Assembly: GCA_947487765.1 (NCBI GenBank)
Contig: CANKXO010000003.1
Coordinates: 62,001 to 126,000 of the forward strand
Direction: 5' to 3'
DNA from: an uncultured Pseudomonadales bacterium
GTDB lineage: Bacteria > Pseudomonadota > Gammaproteobacteria > Pseudomonadales > Cellvibrionaceae
Length of the DNA stretch: 64,000 nt
Shown here in pieces: positions 38,302 through 46,773 of this stretch. The translations under genes and the position numbers were made by a program. Each line of letters starts with the position of its first letter. Within the stretch, counting starts at the first letter, position 1. The notes below the pieces were generated by a model that had not been told where the DNA came from, made no database searches, and worked only from the letters and a program-made list of their open reading frames with translations.

Positions 38302-40077
38302 TTAAAAGTCTTCAGCAGTTAGTGACATAACAGGTGCACTACCTGATTGCAGGCTTGATAATAAACTGTCTGTTTGTGGCAACAAGCATTTAAGAAAAAA
38401 TTGACCGGTTGCTTTCTTCACACGATAAAAGTCATCACTTTTTCCCGCACAGGCAGCAATCATTTTTGTCCACACAAATAAATAAGCTACATAGCCTATT
38501 AGCTGTAAATAATTATTTGCAGCGGCACCAATAGCATGTGGATCTTTTTTGGCAGAAGCAATCAACTCATCTGTCAGCTGACCTACTTTTGGTAACAGCT
38601 CATTTAAAGCACTAACATAAGGCAAGGTGTCCGCATCATTTTGAGTTGCGATATATTCTTTAATCTCGCCAAAGAAATCAGCCAGTAATTTTCCTTCTGT
38701 GGCTACTGTTTTTCTCCCCAACAAATCCATGGCCTGCACACCATTGGCACCTTCGTAAATTTGTGTAATCCGGGCATCTCTGACAAGTTGTTCTAGACCC
38801 CATTCACGAATATAACCATGGCCACCTAAGACCTGCTGGGCTAGCACTGTATTCTCAAATGATTTATCACTGATAAATGCCTTAGCGATAGGCGTCAGTA
38901 AAGCAATCCGACTCTCTGCTCGTTGCTTGTCTTGCTCATCATCACTGAATTTTTCCACATCCAACCATTGAGCTACGTAGGTTAAGAAAGCGCGGGCGCC
39001 CTCGTTTAATGATCGAATCGTCAACAACATTCGACGAACATCCGCATGAACCAATAAAGAATCTGCTACTTTTTCGGGTTCTTCTGCGCCTGCAGGGCTA
39101 CGCCCTTGTACTCGCTCTTTAGCATACGCACTGGCTTGCTGATAAGCTAAATCAGACACACCTAAACCTTGAGTACCTACAGCTAAGCGCTCATCATTCA
39201 TCATAGTAAACATTGCCATCAGCCCTTTATGAGGCTCACCGACGAGCCAGCCTTTAGCGCCATCAAAATTCATGACACAGGTGGCCGATCCATGAATACC
39301 CATCTTATGTTCAATAGAACCACAGCTAAACTGATTCCGCTCACCTAAGCTACCATCATCATTCACTAAAAATTTGGGCACCAAAAACATTGAGATGCCT
39401 CGCGAACCTTCAGGTGCATCCGGTAGTTTAGCTAAAACAAGATGAACAATATTTTCGGTGAGATCATGCTCGCCCCATGTAATGAAAATTTTGCTCCCTG
39501 TCACTGCATAACTACCATCATCATTAGGAACGGCTTTCGTTCGAATGATACCGAGATCGGTACCGGCATGAGGCTCTGTCAAATCCATTGCCCCACTCCA
39601 AACACCTTCATACATTTTGGGCAGATAACGGTTTTTCAATTCATCGCTGGCATGAGACTTAATCGCCAAACAGGCACCAGCGGTCAACATCGGCGCAAGA
39701 CCAAAAGCAACACTTGCCCCTTGCAACATTTCTTCGACATGACAAGCCAAGGTTTTTGGCATCCCCATACCACCGTACTGAGGATCACCAACCAAGCTAT
39801 TCCAGCCACCTTCGATAAACATCTGGTAAGCTTCCTTGTAGCCCTTAGGTGCTTTCACCTCACCGTCTTGCCAAGTACACCCTTCTTCATCACCCGGCTG
39901 ATTAATTGGATGAACGACCTCAGACATTAACTTTGCAGCTTCTTCAAAAATAGCATTCGCCGTATCAGGTTCGATAACATCGGCAAGAGCGGGAGTTTTT
40001 TGCCATAAAGAAGGGATATCAAACGCTTCATTAAGAACAAAGCGAATATCGTCTAAAGGAGGGGTATAGTCTGTCAT
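38302..40077 (-). CDS. Acyl-CoA dehydrogenase, long form with C-terminal extension
   Basis: 591 residues, about 200 longer than short-chain acyl-CoA dehydrogenases, because of the C-terminal 'acyl-CoA dehydrogenase C-terminal' extension (about 470-590) found in the FadE/AcdA-like 600-residue subfamily. Core motifs are GAMDLTEPHAGTDLG, KIFITWGEHDLTENIVHLVL and QIYEGANGVQAMDLLGRK. It catalyses the first step of fatty-acid beta-oxidation with FAD. Acyl chain preference cannot be read from the sequence. ATG at 40077. A 12-base palindrome at 40180-40191, about 100 bases upstream, may be its operator. Confidence 0.93.
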   Translation of the reverse strand: MTDYTPPLDDIRFVLNEAFDIPSLWQKTPALADVIEPDTANAIFEEAAKLMSEVVHPINQPGDEEGCTWQDGEVKAPKGYKEAYQMFIEGGWNSLVGDPQYGGMGMPKTLACHVEEMLQGASVAFGLAPMLTAGACLAIKSHASDELKNRYLPKMYEGVWSGAMDLTEPHAGTDLGIIRTKAVPNDDGSYAVTGSKIFITWGEHDLTENIVHLVLAKLPDAPEGSRGISMFLVPKFLVNDDGSLGERNQFSCGSIEHKMGIHGSATCVMNFDGAKGWLVGEPHKGLMAMFTMMNDERLAVGTQGLGVSDLAYQQASAYAKERVQGRSPAGAEEPEKVADSLLVHADVRRMLLTIRSLNEGARAFLTYVAQWLDVEKFSDDEQDKQRAESRIALLTPIAKAFISDKSFENTVLAQQVLGGHGYIREWGLEQLVRDARITQIYEGANGVQAMDLLGRKTVATEGKLLADFFGEIKEYIATQNDADTLPYVSALNELLPKVGQLTDELIASAKKDPHAIGAAANNYLQLIGYVAYLFVWTKMIAACAGKSDDFYRVKKATGQFFLKCLLPQTDSLLSSLQSGSAPVMSLTAEDF

Positions 40078-40179
40078 TTTTTAGCCTAATAATATTTTAT
40101 TAATTATATCTGTTGCACATTATTCAAAAAAAGAACTGCTCAATGGGTACTTAACTTGGTAAGAGACAGCAAAATTAAT

Positions 40180-40191
40180 GCGAGCGCTCGC
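40180..40191. promoter_or_regulatory. Perfect 12-base palindrome upstream of the acyl-CoA dehydrogenase gene
   Basis: GCGAGCGCTCGC. A GC-rich palindrome in an AT-rich 255-base region, consistent with a dimeric repressor site (for example TetR type). The regulator is not in the window. Confidence 0.35.
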
Positions 40192-40332
40192 TCTAAAAAA
40201 TGATCATAGTATATATTTGAAGCAAAAACAATGAATACCCTAGTGGGCATAATTTCAAAAATAACCCCTATAATAAACCTGCGGGAGGTTGCTCAAAAAA
40301 GTAGCACAGACCACAGGTGCTGGTGAATGTTT

Positions 40333-41565
40333 TTATTTTGATTTTTCAATACCATCGACAATAATTTTAGCGCTAACACCCGAGTGATAGAACTGGACAA
40401 TTCGTTGCCGACCTTGGATTGAGAGTTCAGTTGCTTTTTCAGGTGTATCAAGTAGACGTGTAATAGCAGCTACAAATTCTTCTGGTGCTCGCGGGTTTAC
40501 CAACAAGCCATCAACATCATCATTAACCATTTCCTCAACACCAGGACTGCGGGCGACAACAGCTGGCATCGACATAGCCATTGCTTCCATTGTCGCCACG
40601 CCTAATGGCTCTTTGAGGCTTGCCAAACAAAAAACATGTGCTTCTTCTAAGGCTTGTCTCACTCTCTCTTCAGAGACTGAACCCAACCAAACAACCTGAT
40701 CGGTTACACCCAGCTCTTCTGCCAAATCTTTCAGCTCCTGAAAATGATTCTGAGTATAACTTTGAGAATCAGATGCACCACACACAACCAACTCTGCATC
40801 AACGCCTTGCTTTTTCAGCATCGCAACTGCTCGAATCAGATCATCATGCGCTTTAACAGGATGAATACGCCCACAAGAAACCAACTTGAGTAACTCACCT
40901 TTAACGGGTGCTTGATATTCACTCTTTCTTTTGAAATGTTCGACATTGACCCCCATAGGGGCCAGATAGAGAGGCGGTAGCTCTATATGGCTAAGCATTG
41001 CTTGTGCTTCGGCAATCAGCTCTTTGGTGATGACAACAACAAATGCAGCTTCTCGCCACTTTGCTGCCTGATTCAAGCCATAATCCTGCATAGGGCCATG
41101 TAATGTCATGCTATACGGCACACCGCCTAACAATCGATTAAAAAGTGCTGTATTAGCTGAATTTGCACAACTGTGAACATGAATGTGCTCTATGTCTTGC
41201 TGACGACAATAGCGTTTAAGAAAAGCACCGACAAGAATTAAGCCAAACATCGTTAGCTTTTCTTTTAGAGACACATCTGCCTTTAAGATACATAGCAAGC
41301 ACTTCCACCATCCGATAGGCCCGGCACGCAGAAATTCCCATAAAGAAGCTAGTATATTGGCAATACTTAAAGGAGATAAATAGAGGGTTTGTGCCGCCGC
41401 CTCTGCTGCCCATGAATGCTTTGCTTCGCTGACCTTCGCAATAGGGCGACGCGTTGATAGTAATTCAATTTCAGCACCCATTTTCTCCATTTCAGCTTTT
41501 TCACGCATAAAAAATGCATGGGTCTGCCCTGGAAACTCTGGAATTAACACAGCTAGCTTAGTCAC
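40333..41565 (-). CDS. Glycosyltransferase family 4
   Basis: 410 residues with two Rossmann-like halves. The C-terminal GT4 signature is KEPLGVATMEAMAMSMPAVV (E-x7-E) followed by GVEEMVNDDVDGLLV, and the sugar-nucleotide-binding LVSCGRIHPVKAHDDLIRAV is present. The N-terminal acceptor half includes HIHVHSCANSANTALF. It transfers a sugar from a nucleotide donor to a lipid-linked or glycan acceptor. It sits at the edge of the polysaccharide locus, divergent from the flippase. Specific sugar unknown. ATG at 41565. Confidence 0.92.
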   Translation of the reverse strand: MTKLAVLIPEFPGQTHAFFMREKAEMEKMGAEIELLSTRRPIAKVSEAKHSWAAEAAAQTLYLSPLSIANILASLWEFLRAGPIGWWKCLLCILKADVSLKEKLTMFGLILVGAFLKRYCRQQDIEHIHVHSCANSANTALFNRLLGGVPYSMTLHGPMQDYGLNQAAKWREAAFVVVITKELIAEAQAMLSHIELPPLYLAPMGVNVEHFKRKSEYQAPVKGELLKLVSCGRIHPVKAHDDLIRAVAMLKKQGVDAELVVCGASDSQSYTQNHFQELKDLAEELGVTDQVVWLGSVSEERVRQALEEAHVFCLASLKEPLGVATMEAMAMSMPAVVARSPGVEEMVNDDVDGLLVNPRAPEEFVAAITRLLDTPEKATELSIQGRQRIVQFYHSGVSAKIIVDGIEKSK

Positions 41566-41715
41566 AAATAACTCCTTAACCCTTTATTAGCGGGCCATTA
41601 TCCATACCTTTGTGAAAGATTTACAGTCTTACGACTAAAAACAAATCGCTTAACGTAAAAATAAGCTATGATATGCTCTAAATTATCTAAATCTCTATAG
41701 TAGTATTTCTCCACC

Positions 41716-43116
41716 ATGAAAGATCGATTTCCCAAACTGAATATAGCTTGGCATCATAATATTGCTCGGCTGAAATCCTTCTCTTCTTCCAAAACCTTTT
41801 CTGCCATGTTTTGGGTACTCATGGGAACCGGCGGTTATCAGATAATTCGTTTGGCCAGCAATTTAATACTGACTCGCCTCCTCTTTCCAGAAGCATTCGG
41901 GATTATGGCAATTGTCACAGCTATTATGATTGGCTTAAACCAACTTTCGGACATAGGCGTCCGGGAAGGCGTCGTCAATAGTAATCGCACAGATGACCCC
42001 GCATTTATGCGCACAGCCTGGACATTACAAGTTATGCAGGCAGGCGCAATCGCTCTGGTGCTTTTAGCGATATCGCAGCCTATTGCATATCTTTATGACG
42101 AGCCACTATTAGTTCCCATTATGGCTGTTACAGCCATCACTATGTTTACCACTGGCTTCAGGTCCATTGCTTTACTCGCATACGACAAGCGCATGGAACT
42201 GAGAACACAAGTAAAGTGTGATTTATTTACTCAAATAACCGGTTTAATCATTATTATCGTATGGGCATGGATATGGCCTAGCGTCTGGGCATTGGTTGCT
42301 GGTCATCTGGTCGCCTCACTACTGGAAATTATTCTCAGTTACCGCTTATTTAAGGGGCACTTCAGTCGCTTTGCCTGGGACAAAGAAACAGTACATGGCC
42401 TTTTTCACTTTGGAAAATGGATTCTTATTTCCTCAGCTATTTCCTATATTACCCTTCAAGGCGACAAACTCATTATGGGTAAGTTTATGACTAAAGCTGA
42501 GCTGGGTATCTACACCAACGCTGCAACTTGGGCAGCGATGGTTACGATTATCTCCTATGATTTATCACGGCGCGTTCTACACCCTTATTTCAAAAAGTCC
42601 TTCGACAACCAATCCGACTTCAGTAACGTGCGCAATATTAGACTGCTGCTAAATAGTGGGTATGTTGTTGTGTGTATCGGCTTGGCTTTATTTGGCGATA
42701 AGCTCATCGCTTTTTTGTATGATGATCGCTATATTGAAGGAGGATGGATGCTACAAATCTTAGCGCTGGGCCAGATAGGCCGTTCCATGTCAGGCACTTT
42801 AATGCCCTTCCTATTAGCCAAGGGGGACTCTTTTAGTCAGATGACTGGCAGCGCCTGCAGCGCAGTATTCATGATCACCCTGCTGTATTTTGGCGGGGCC
42901 TATTTTGGTACTATTGGATTAATTATTGGCTACGCACTAACTGGTTTTCTCACTCACCCGGTAATGGTGTTCTTAGCTGCCCGCCATGGTTATAACTGCA
43001 CAATTGATGACTTCCTACTTATCATTGCCTGCACAGGTATTGTCATCACCGGATGGATGATGACACAAAGCACCATTGTCGATAAATTATCAGCGCTACC
43101 CATACCAATACTATAA
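41716..43116 (+). CDS. Wzx-type oligosaccharide flippase
   Basis: 466 residues with about twelve to fourteen membrane helices. The start MFWVLMGTGGYQIIRLASN and LILTRLLFPEAFGIMAIVTA is typical of polysaccharide-biosynthesis (Wzx/RfbX) flippases. It moves undecaprenyl-linked oligosaccharides across the inner membrane for polymerisation. It is convergent with the carrier-protein operon (10-base gap) and divergent from the glycosyltransferase at 40333. The C-terminal end, after about residue 440, is short and hydrophobic. No Wzy polymerase or chain-length regulator was found in the window. Confidence 0.9.
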   Translation: MKDRFPKLNIAWHHNIARLKSFSSSKTFSAMFWVLMGTGGYQIIRLASNLILTRLLFPEAFGIMAIVTAIMIGLNQLSDIGVREGVVNSNRTDDPAFMRTAWTLQVMQAGAIALVLLAISQPIAYLYDEPLLVPIMAVTAITMFTTGFRSIALLAYDKRMELRTQVKCDLFTQITGLIIIIVWAWIWPSVWALVAGHLVASLLEIILSYRLFKGHFSRFAWDKETVHGLFHFGKWILISSAISYITLQGDKLIMGKFMTKAELGIYTNAATWAAMVTIISYDLSRRVLHPYFKKSFDNQSDFSNVRNIRLLLNSGYVVVCIGLALFGDKLIAFLYDDRYIEGGWMLQILALGQIGRSMSGTLMPFLLAKGDSFSQMTGSACSAVFMITLLYFGGAYFGTIGLIIGYALTGFLTHPVMVFLAARHGYNCTIDDFLLIIACTGIVITGWMMTQSTIVDKLSALPIPIL

Positions 43117-43125
43117 GGCTATATA

Positions 43126-43368
43126 TCAAGTTCTTGATTGAATAAGCTCACCAATACTGCGGACTGACGAGAACGTTTCTTCTGTAATGTCCTCGATTTC
43201 TATATTGGCGCCAAGCCTAGACTGCAACCCTAAAAAAATTTGTAAAATACCAAACGAATCAATCGTTCCGTTCTGCAATAGATTGTCATCAACTCCAAAA
43301 TCTATTTCAGAATTTGTATTTTCTTTAATGATATCGGTTATCTCGGTAAACAACTCTTCATTTGACAT
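43126..43368 (-). CDS. Stand-alone acyl carrier protein
   Basis: About 80 residues, acidic, four-helix carrier protein. The phosphopantetheine Ser lies in GTIDSFGILQIF (DS-F), followed by the usual second helix. The stop of the upstream ligase (TGA) and this ATG overlap as TGATG, so translation is coupled; a GTG three bases upstream is also possible, with AAGGAG in reach. It is too diverged to be the housekeeping fatty-acid AcpP and probably serves the adjacent ligase and decarboxylase as a dedicated carrier. Confidence 0.88.
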   Translation of the reverse strand: MSNEELFTEITDIIKENTNSEIDFGVDDNLLQNGTIDSFGILQIFLGLQSRLGANIEIEDITEETFSSVRSIGELIQSRT

Positions 43369-44879
43369 CACGCTTGACACTCCTTATTAGCAGTAGGATT
43401 AGATTTAAATATTAATTGATCAAGATTTGCTTGACGATCAGGCTTACCTGAAGGCTTACGCAACAATGACTCGACACAGACTATTTTTGATGGCTGCTTA
43501 TAAGAAGATAAAGATCTCTTAAGATGCATAGCCAACCCAGAAATATCAAAAGCTTCTGGGGTTTTAGTTTCAACAATGGCAATTATTTTCTCGCCTTCAT
43601 TACCATCAGGCATACCCACGACAATAACGTCTAGCACATGGCTATAATCAAGAGCGATGGATTCTATCTCTATTGGGTCAATACGATAACCGCGATGCTT
43701 AATAAAAACATTAGCGCGCCCATGCAATATCAATCCACCATTTTTATCGATTGACCCTATATCTCCTGTCGAGATATAACCTAAATCATTACGGATATTT
43801 CGACTAACGCTATTTTCTGCAACTATTGTTGCCATTGCTGGGGTCTTAGCGACAACAGAACCCAAAGCATCATTTAAAATATTAATTTCAACACCCAACA
43901 ATGGTTTACCAACATACCCTGTAGCACAAGCTTTACCTTGCGGCTTAACTGAAAGCCGAGTTAATGCACCAAAAGATTCACTGACACCATAACGTATATC
44001 AATTGTCGCGCCAGGTACCTGCTCATGAATTTTCACAGGCAAATCAGGCTCAACTAACGATGTCCCAAGAATAAACTGATCAACACATGTTAATTTTTTC
44101 CAAAACCCAACCTGCAAGCTAAGGCGAATATAGGTTGGATTAGATAAAATCAGTCCACATTCATGTTGCAGAATACACTTTTGATGATTACCAATTGCCA
44201 GGGTGTTACTGATAAAAATACTCCTACCTGACCACAAACATTCAAAAATAACTGCTCTACCCATTGCATGATAATGGGGCAATGAAGAGAACGCCGGCTT
44301 CAATGAAAATTCTTTATACCAATGTAAAGATTGTTGAATACCAGCAACAACAGCTTCAACATCAAAAACTAAAGCTTTAGGCTTACCACTTGAACCTGAA
44401 GTAAACTGTATCTGTAAAGCATCACTTCCGCACTCAAACTTAGATATCGCCTTATCAAGACTAGAATGAATCACGCCTTCTTCCGCAATAAATATTGAGG
44501 TTAAATGTGCTGCTGACTTTACCCAAGCATCTTGTTTTACTACATTTTCAATAATTAAAAAATGTGGACAGACAGACGATAAAAAATTATTCGCTTCGTT
44601 TACTGTAAGAGTAGGAGGAAGTGACATTGCTATATGTCCCTCCTCCCAAATAGCCAATTCAATGACTAATGCTAATGCACTACTTGATACAGCAAATGCA
44701 ACAACCGATTTTTTATCATCTATATTTTTTTTTAAATATTCACGAAAAGTTTTCACCTGCTCAATCAGTTGAGCAACAGTGAAAGCATGGTAATCATCGC
44801 CGATAATTACTCTTTCAGGAGAACCAGAAATCTGATCGTAAAAAGCGTTTAACAAATCCGTTCGATTATTCATGTACAT
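43368..44879 (-). CDS. AMP-forming acyl/aminoacyl ligase (adenylation enzyme)
   Basis: 503 residues of the ANL superfamily. Core motifs are the AMP-binding QIQFTSGSSGKPKALV near residue 155, RYGVSESFGALTR near residue 295, TGDIGSIDKNGGLILHGR and the C-terminal hinge FIKHRGYRIDPIEIE, with the catalytic Lys in LRKPSGKPDR. It should adenylate a carboxylic or amino acid and load it on the adjacent carrier protein, whose gene overlaps its stop. It overlaps the decarboxylase gene by 14 bases. Substrate not identifiable by eye. Confidence 0.9.
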   Translation of the reverse strand: MYMNNRTDLLNAFYDQISGSPERVIIGDDYHAFTVAQLIEQVKTFREYLKKNIDDKKSVVAFAVSSSALALVIELAIWEEGHIAMSLPPTLTVNEANNFLSSVCPHFLIIENVVKQDAWVKSAAHLTSIFIAEEGVIHSSLDKAISKFECGSDALQIQFTSGSSGKPKALVFDVEAVVAGIQQSLHWYKEFSLKPAFSSLPHYHAMGRAVIFECLWSGRSIFISNTLAIGNHQKCILQHECGLILSNPTYIRLSLQVGFWKKLTCVDQFILGTSLVEPDLPVKIHEQVPGATIDIRYGVSESFGALTRLSVKPQGKACATGYVGKPLLGVEINILNDALGSVVAKTPAMATIVAENSVSRNIRNDLGYISTGDIGSIDKNGGLILHGRANVFIKHRGYRIDPIEIESIALDYSHVLDVIVVGMPDGNEGEKIIAIVETKTPEAFDISGLAMHLKRSLSSYKQPSKIVCVESLLRKPSGKPDRQANLDQLIFKSNPTANKECQA

Positions 44880-46185
44880 TGCTATCAGGGGGTATTTGCC
44901 CTCTTAAGATATCCTCTGGTTTACCTGGCTGTCGTACCAATTTCGTATTATCGCCATCCACAAGCACCTCTCCAGGTAATGGATGCCCTAAAAATAAAAC
45001 AGGGCTAAATGTAAGCCCATAAGCTCCACTCACTAGTACCGCAACCAGATCACCGACTACAGCATTAGGAAGAGAAGCCTTTGCCGAAATTTCATCTGCA
45101 GGTAAGCACAATGGGCCACCTAAACATTGATTGGTATCAGCAGGCTCATCTATCCGTTCTGGCATAACAATGGGAAAGCTGCGCTTCATTAATGAACCAA
45201 CACCCACAGCAGCGGCATGATGATGCATACCCCCATTTAATATCACGTGTTGTTTTTCACCACTTTGCTTAACATCAACCACTTTTGATAGATATATACC
45301 TGCTGGAGCGGCTAGGTAACGGCCTAATTCAATAAAGTATTCTCTTTTCTGATTTTCGTCAGACGCAATAAGCTGATTTAACAATTTCCCCGCTCGGTCT
45401 ACATCGAATTCTGCATCACCATCAAAAACAGGAAAACCAAAACCACCACCAAAATTTAAATGAGATACGTTAATATCGTATGAAGACTCTATATTTTTAG
45501 CGAGATCAAATAATTGCTCAGCCATGGAAAACCAACCATCAGCATCAAAACACTGAGTACCTGCATATAAATGCAAACCACGAAAAATCAAGCCAGGATC
45601 GTTAGAAATTTTTAAGCATAGTTCCGGAACTTCAGCTATCGGCACGCCAAATTTAGAATCTCCACCAGACATTCGCATCCTTGCACCTTTAAGAGTAGCA
45701 GGTTGCTGAACTCTAATAGAAACACCTATTTTTTTCCCGAGGCGTTTCGCTATCGTCGATATTTTTTCTACTTCGCCAGAAGATTCAGCATTAATGCAGT
45801 AAACATCAAAATCACAAGCTCGTGTAATATCTAGCTCCGTTTTCCCTGGGCCTGCAAATTGTAAATCTTGACCGTTAAAACCTGCAGCTTTTGCGACTTC
45901 GATCTCACCTGCAGAAGCCACTTCAGCTCCAACCCCTACACTTTTAAACACATTAGCAACGGCAGCATTAGAATTACATTTCAATGCAAAAAGTACAGAC
46001 ACCTTGTTACCAAACGCATCGTTTACTTTTTTGTAGCGTCCACGCAAAATATTAGCATCATAGATATAAAGAGGCGTACTGTACTCTTGAGCAATAGACT
46101 CAACCGAAACATCACCAATATACATCGAACCATTTTTTACGGAAAAAAACTCTTGAATAATATTTTTTGCTAGATTTCCATTCAT
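44866..46185 (-). CDS. PLP-dependent decarboxylase, DAP/ornithine decarboxylase fold (BtrK/LysA-like)
   Basis: 439 residues of fold-type III PLP enzyme. The Schiff-base Lys is in SVLFALKCNSN near residue 60; other marks are VASAGEIEVAKAAG, LQFAGPGKTELDI, GLHLYAGTQCFD, NFGGGFG and ELGRYLAAPAG. It follows the group of 'PLP decarboxylases' associated with carrier-protein and acyl-ligase genes, including BtrK, which decarboxylates a carrier-bound glutamyl group in butirosin synthesis. With ligase and carrier protein overlapping, a carrier-bound amino acid is the likely substrate. A role in lysine synthesis is less likely because of context. Confidence 0.88.
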   Translation of the reverse strand: MNGNLAKNIIQEFFSVKNGSMYIGDVSVESIAQEYSTPLYIYDANILRGRYKKVNDAFGNKVSVLFALKCNSNAAVANVFKSVGVGAEVASAGEIEVAKAAGFNGQDLQFAGPGKTELDITRACDFDVYCINAESSGEVEKISTIAKRLGKKIGVSIRVQQPATLKGARMRMSGGDSKFGVPIAEVPELCLKISNDPGLIFRGLHLYAGTQCFDADGWFSMAEQLFDLAKNIESSYDINVSHLNFGGGFGFPVFDGDAEFDVDRAGKLLNQLIASDENQKREYFIELGRYLAAPAGIYLSKVVDVKQSGEKQHVILNGGMHHHAAAVGVGSLMKRSFPIVMPERIDEPADTNQCLGGPLCLPADEISAKASLPNAVVGDLVAVLVSGAYGLTFSPVLFLGHPLPGEVLVDGDNTKLVRQPGKPEDILRGQIPPDSNVHE

Positions 46186-46242
46186 TTTTATTTCTTAAGC
46201 TTAGTGATTATTCAACCATGAGAACACAATCAAGAATAGTGC

Positions 46243-46773
46243 TTAGGTTTTATTATCGTTTTTTGAAAAAATCCCTTTTGGCATAATCTTCCCAGGAACA
46301 CCAATAACCATAGAATTGTCAGGCACATTTGATACAACTAAGGAATTAGCAGCAATAGTGACATCATTACCCACTGTAACATTGCCCAAAACTGTACAGT
46401 TTACTCCTAAAAAAACATTATCACCTATCACTGGCGCTCCCTCTTGTGATGGTGAGAGGCCTAACGTTACACCATGCATAATACCAACGTTATCGCCCAC
46501 GACAGAGCCAGGGTGTAGCTGAGTGTTGCCGGCATGAATAAAGTGTGGTTTGTCGCCCAACTTTGTTGCTCGATCCAAATAAACACCACCAATAAGATCT
46601 GCAATAGGGTGAAGTAAAAGATAGATCACCCCCAAAACTTTGCGCAGAGGTGTAAATTTAATCCCCCAGACATAACGACCAAATCTATACGTCCATAATG
46701 CAATAAGTGGCCGTTTATCTGTAATTTTATGGCGATTCCAATCATCAGCAAGTGTTTTCAGTGTAGCTCTCAT
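46243..46773 (-). CDS. Hexapeptide-repeat acyltransferase, serine acetyltransferase-like
   Basis: 176 residues. A short helical N-terminus (about 1-70, with a hydrophobic VIYLLLHPIADLIGGVYL) leads to a left-handed beta-helix of hexapeptide repeats (VGDNVGIMHGVTLG, VIGDNVFLGVNCTVLGNVTV, VGNDVTIAANSLV) and the C-terminal VIGVPGKI typical of CysE/WcaF-type transferases. It probably acylates a sugar or amino group. Its ATG overlaps the end of the amidinotransferase gene (ATGA), so the two are translated together. Donor and acceptor unknown. Confidence 0.88.
   Translation of the reverse strand: MRATLKTLADDWNRHKITDKRPLIALWTYRFGRYVWGIKFTPLRKVLGVIYLLLHPIADLIGGVYLDRATKLGDKPHFIHAGNTQLHPGSVVGDNVGIMHGVTLGLSPSQEGAPVIGDNVFLGVNCTVLGNVTVGNDVTIAANSLVVSNVPDNSMVIGVPGKIMPKGIFSKNDNKT

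Noticed and set aside
39442-39930. 162-codon frame on the strand opposite the acyl-CoA dehydrogenase gene
   Set aside because: It is entirely antisense to a strongly supported gene whose codon use explains the open frame.
43126-46185. Exosortase/PEP-CTERM-associated decarboxylase, ligase and carrier set
   Set aside because: The decarboxylase and ligase resemble exosortase-A-associated families, but no exosortase, PEP-CTERM protein or other genes of that cluster type is in the window.
44866-46185. lysA (diaminopimelate decarboxylase)
   Set aside because: Same fold, but the overlap with a ligase and a carrier protein gene and the lack of other lysine genes favour a biosynthetic decarboxylase of the BtrK type.
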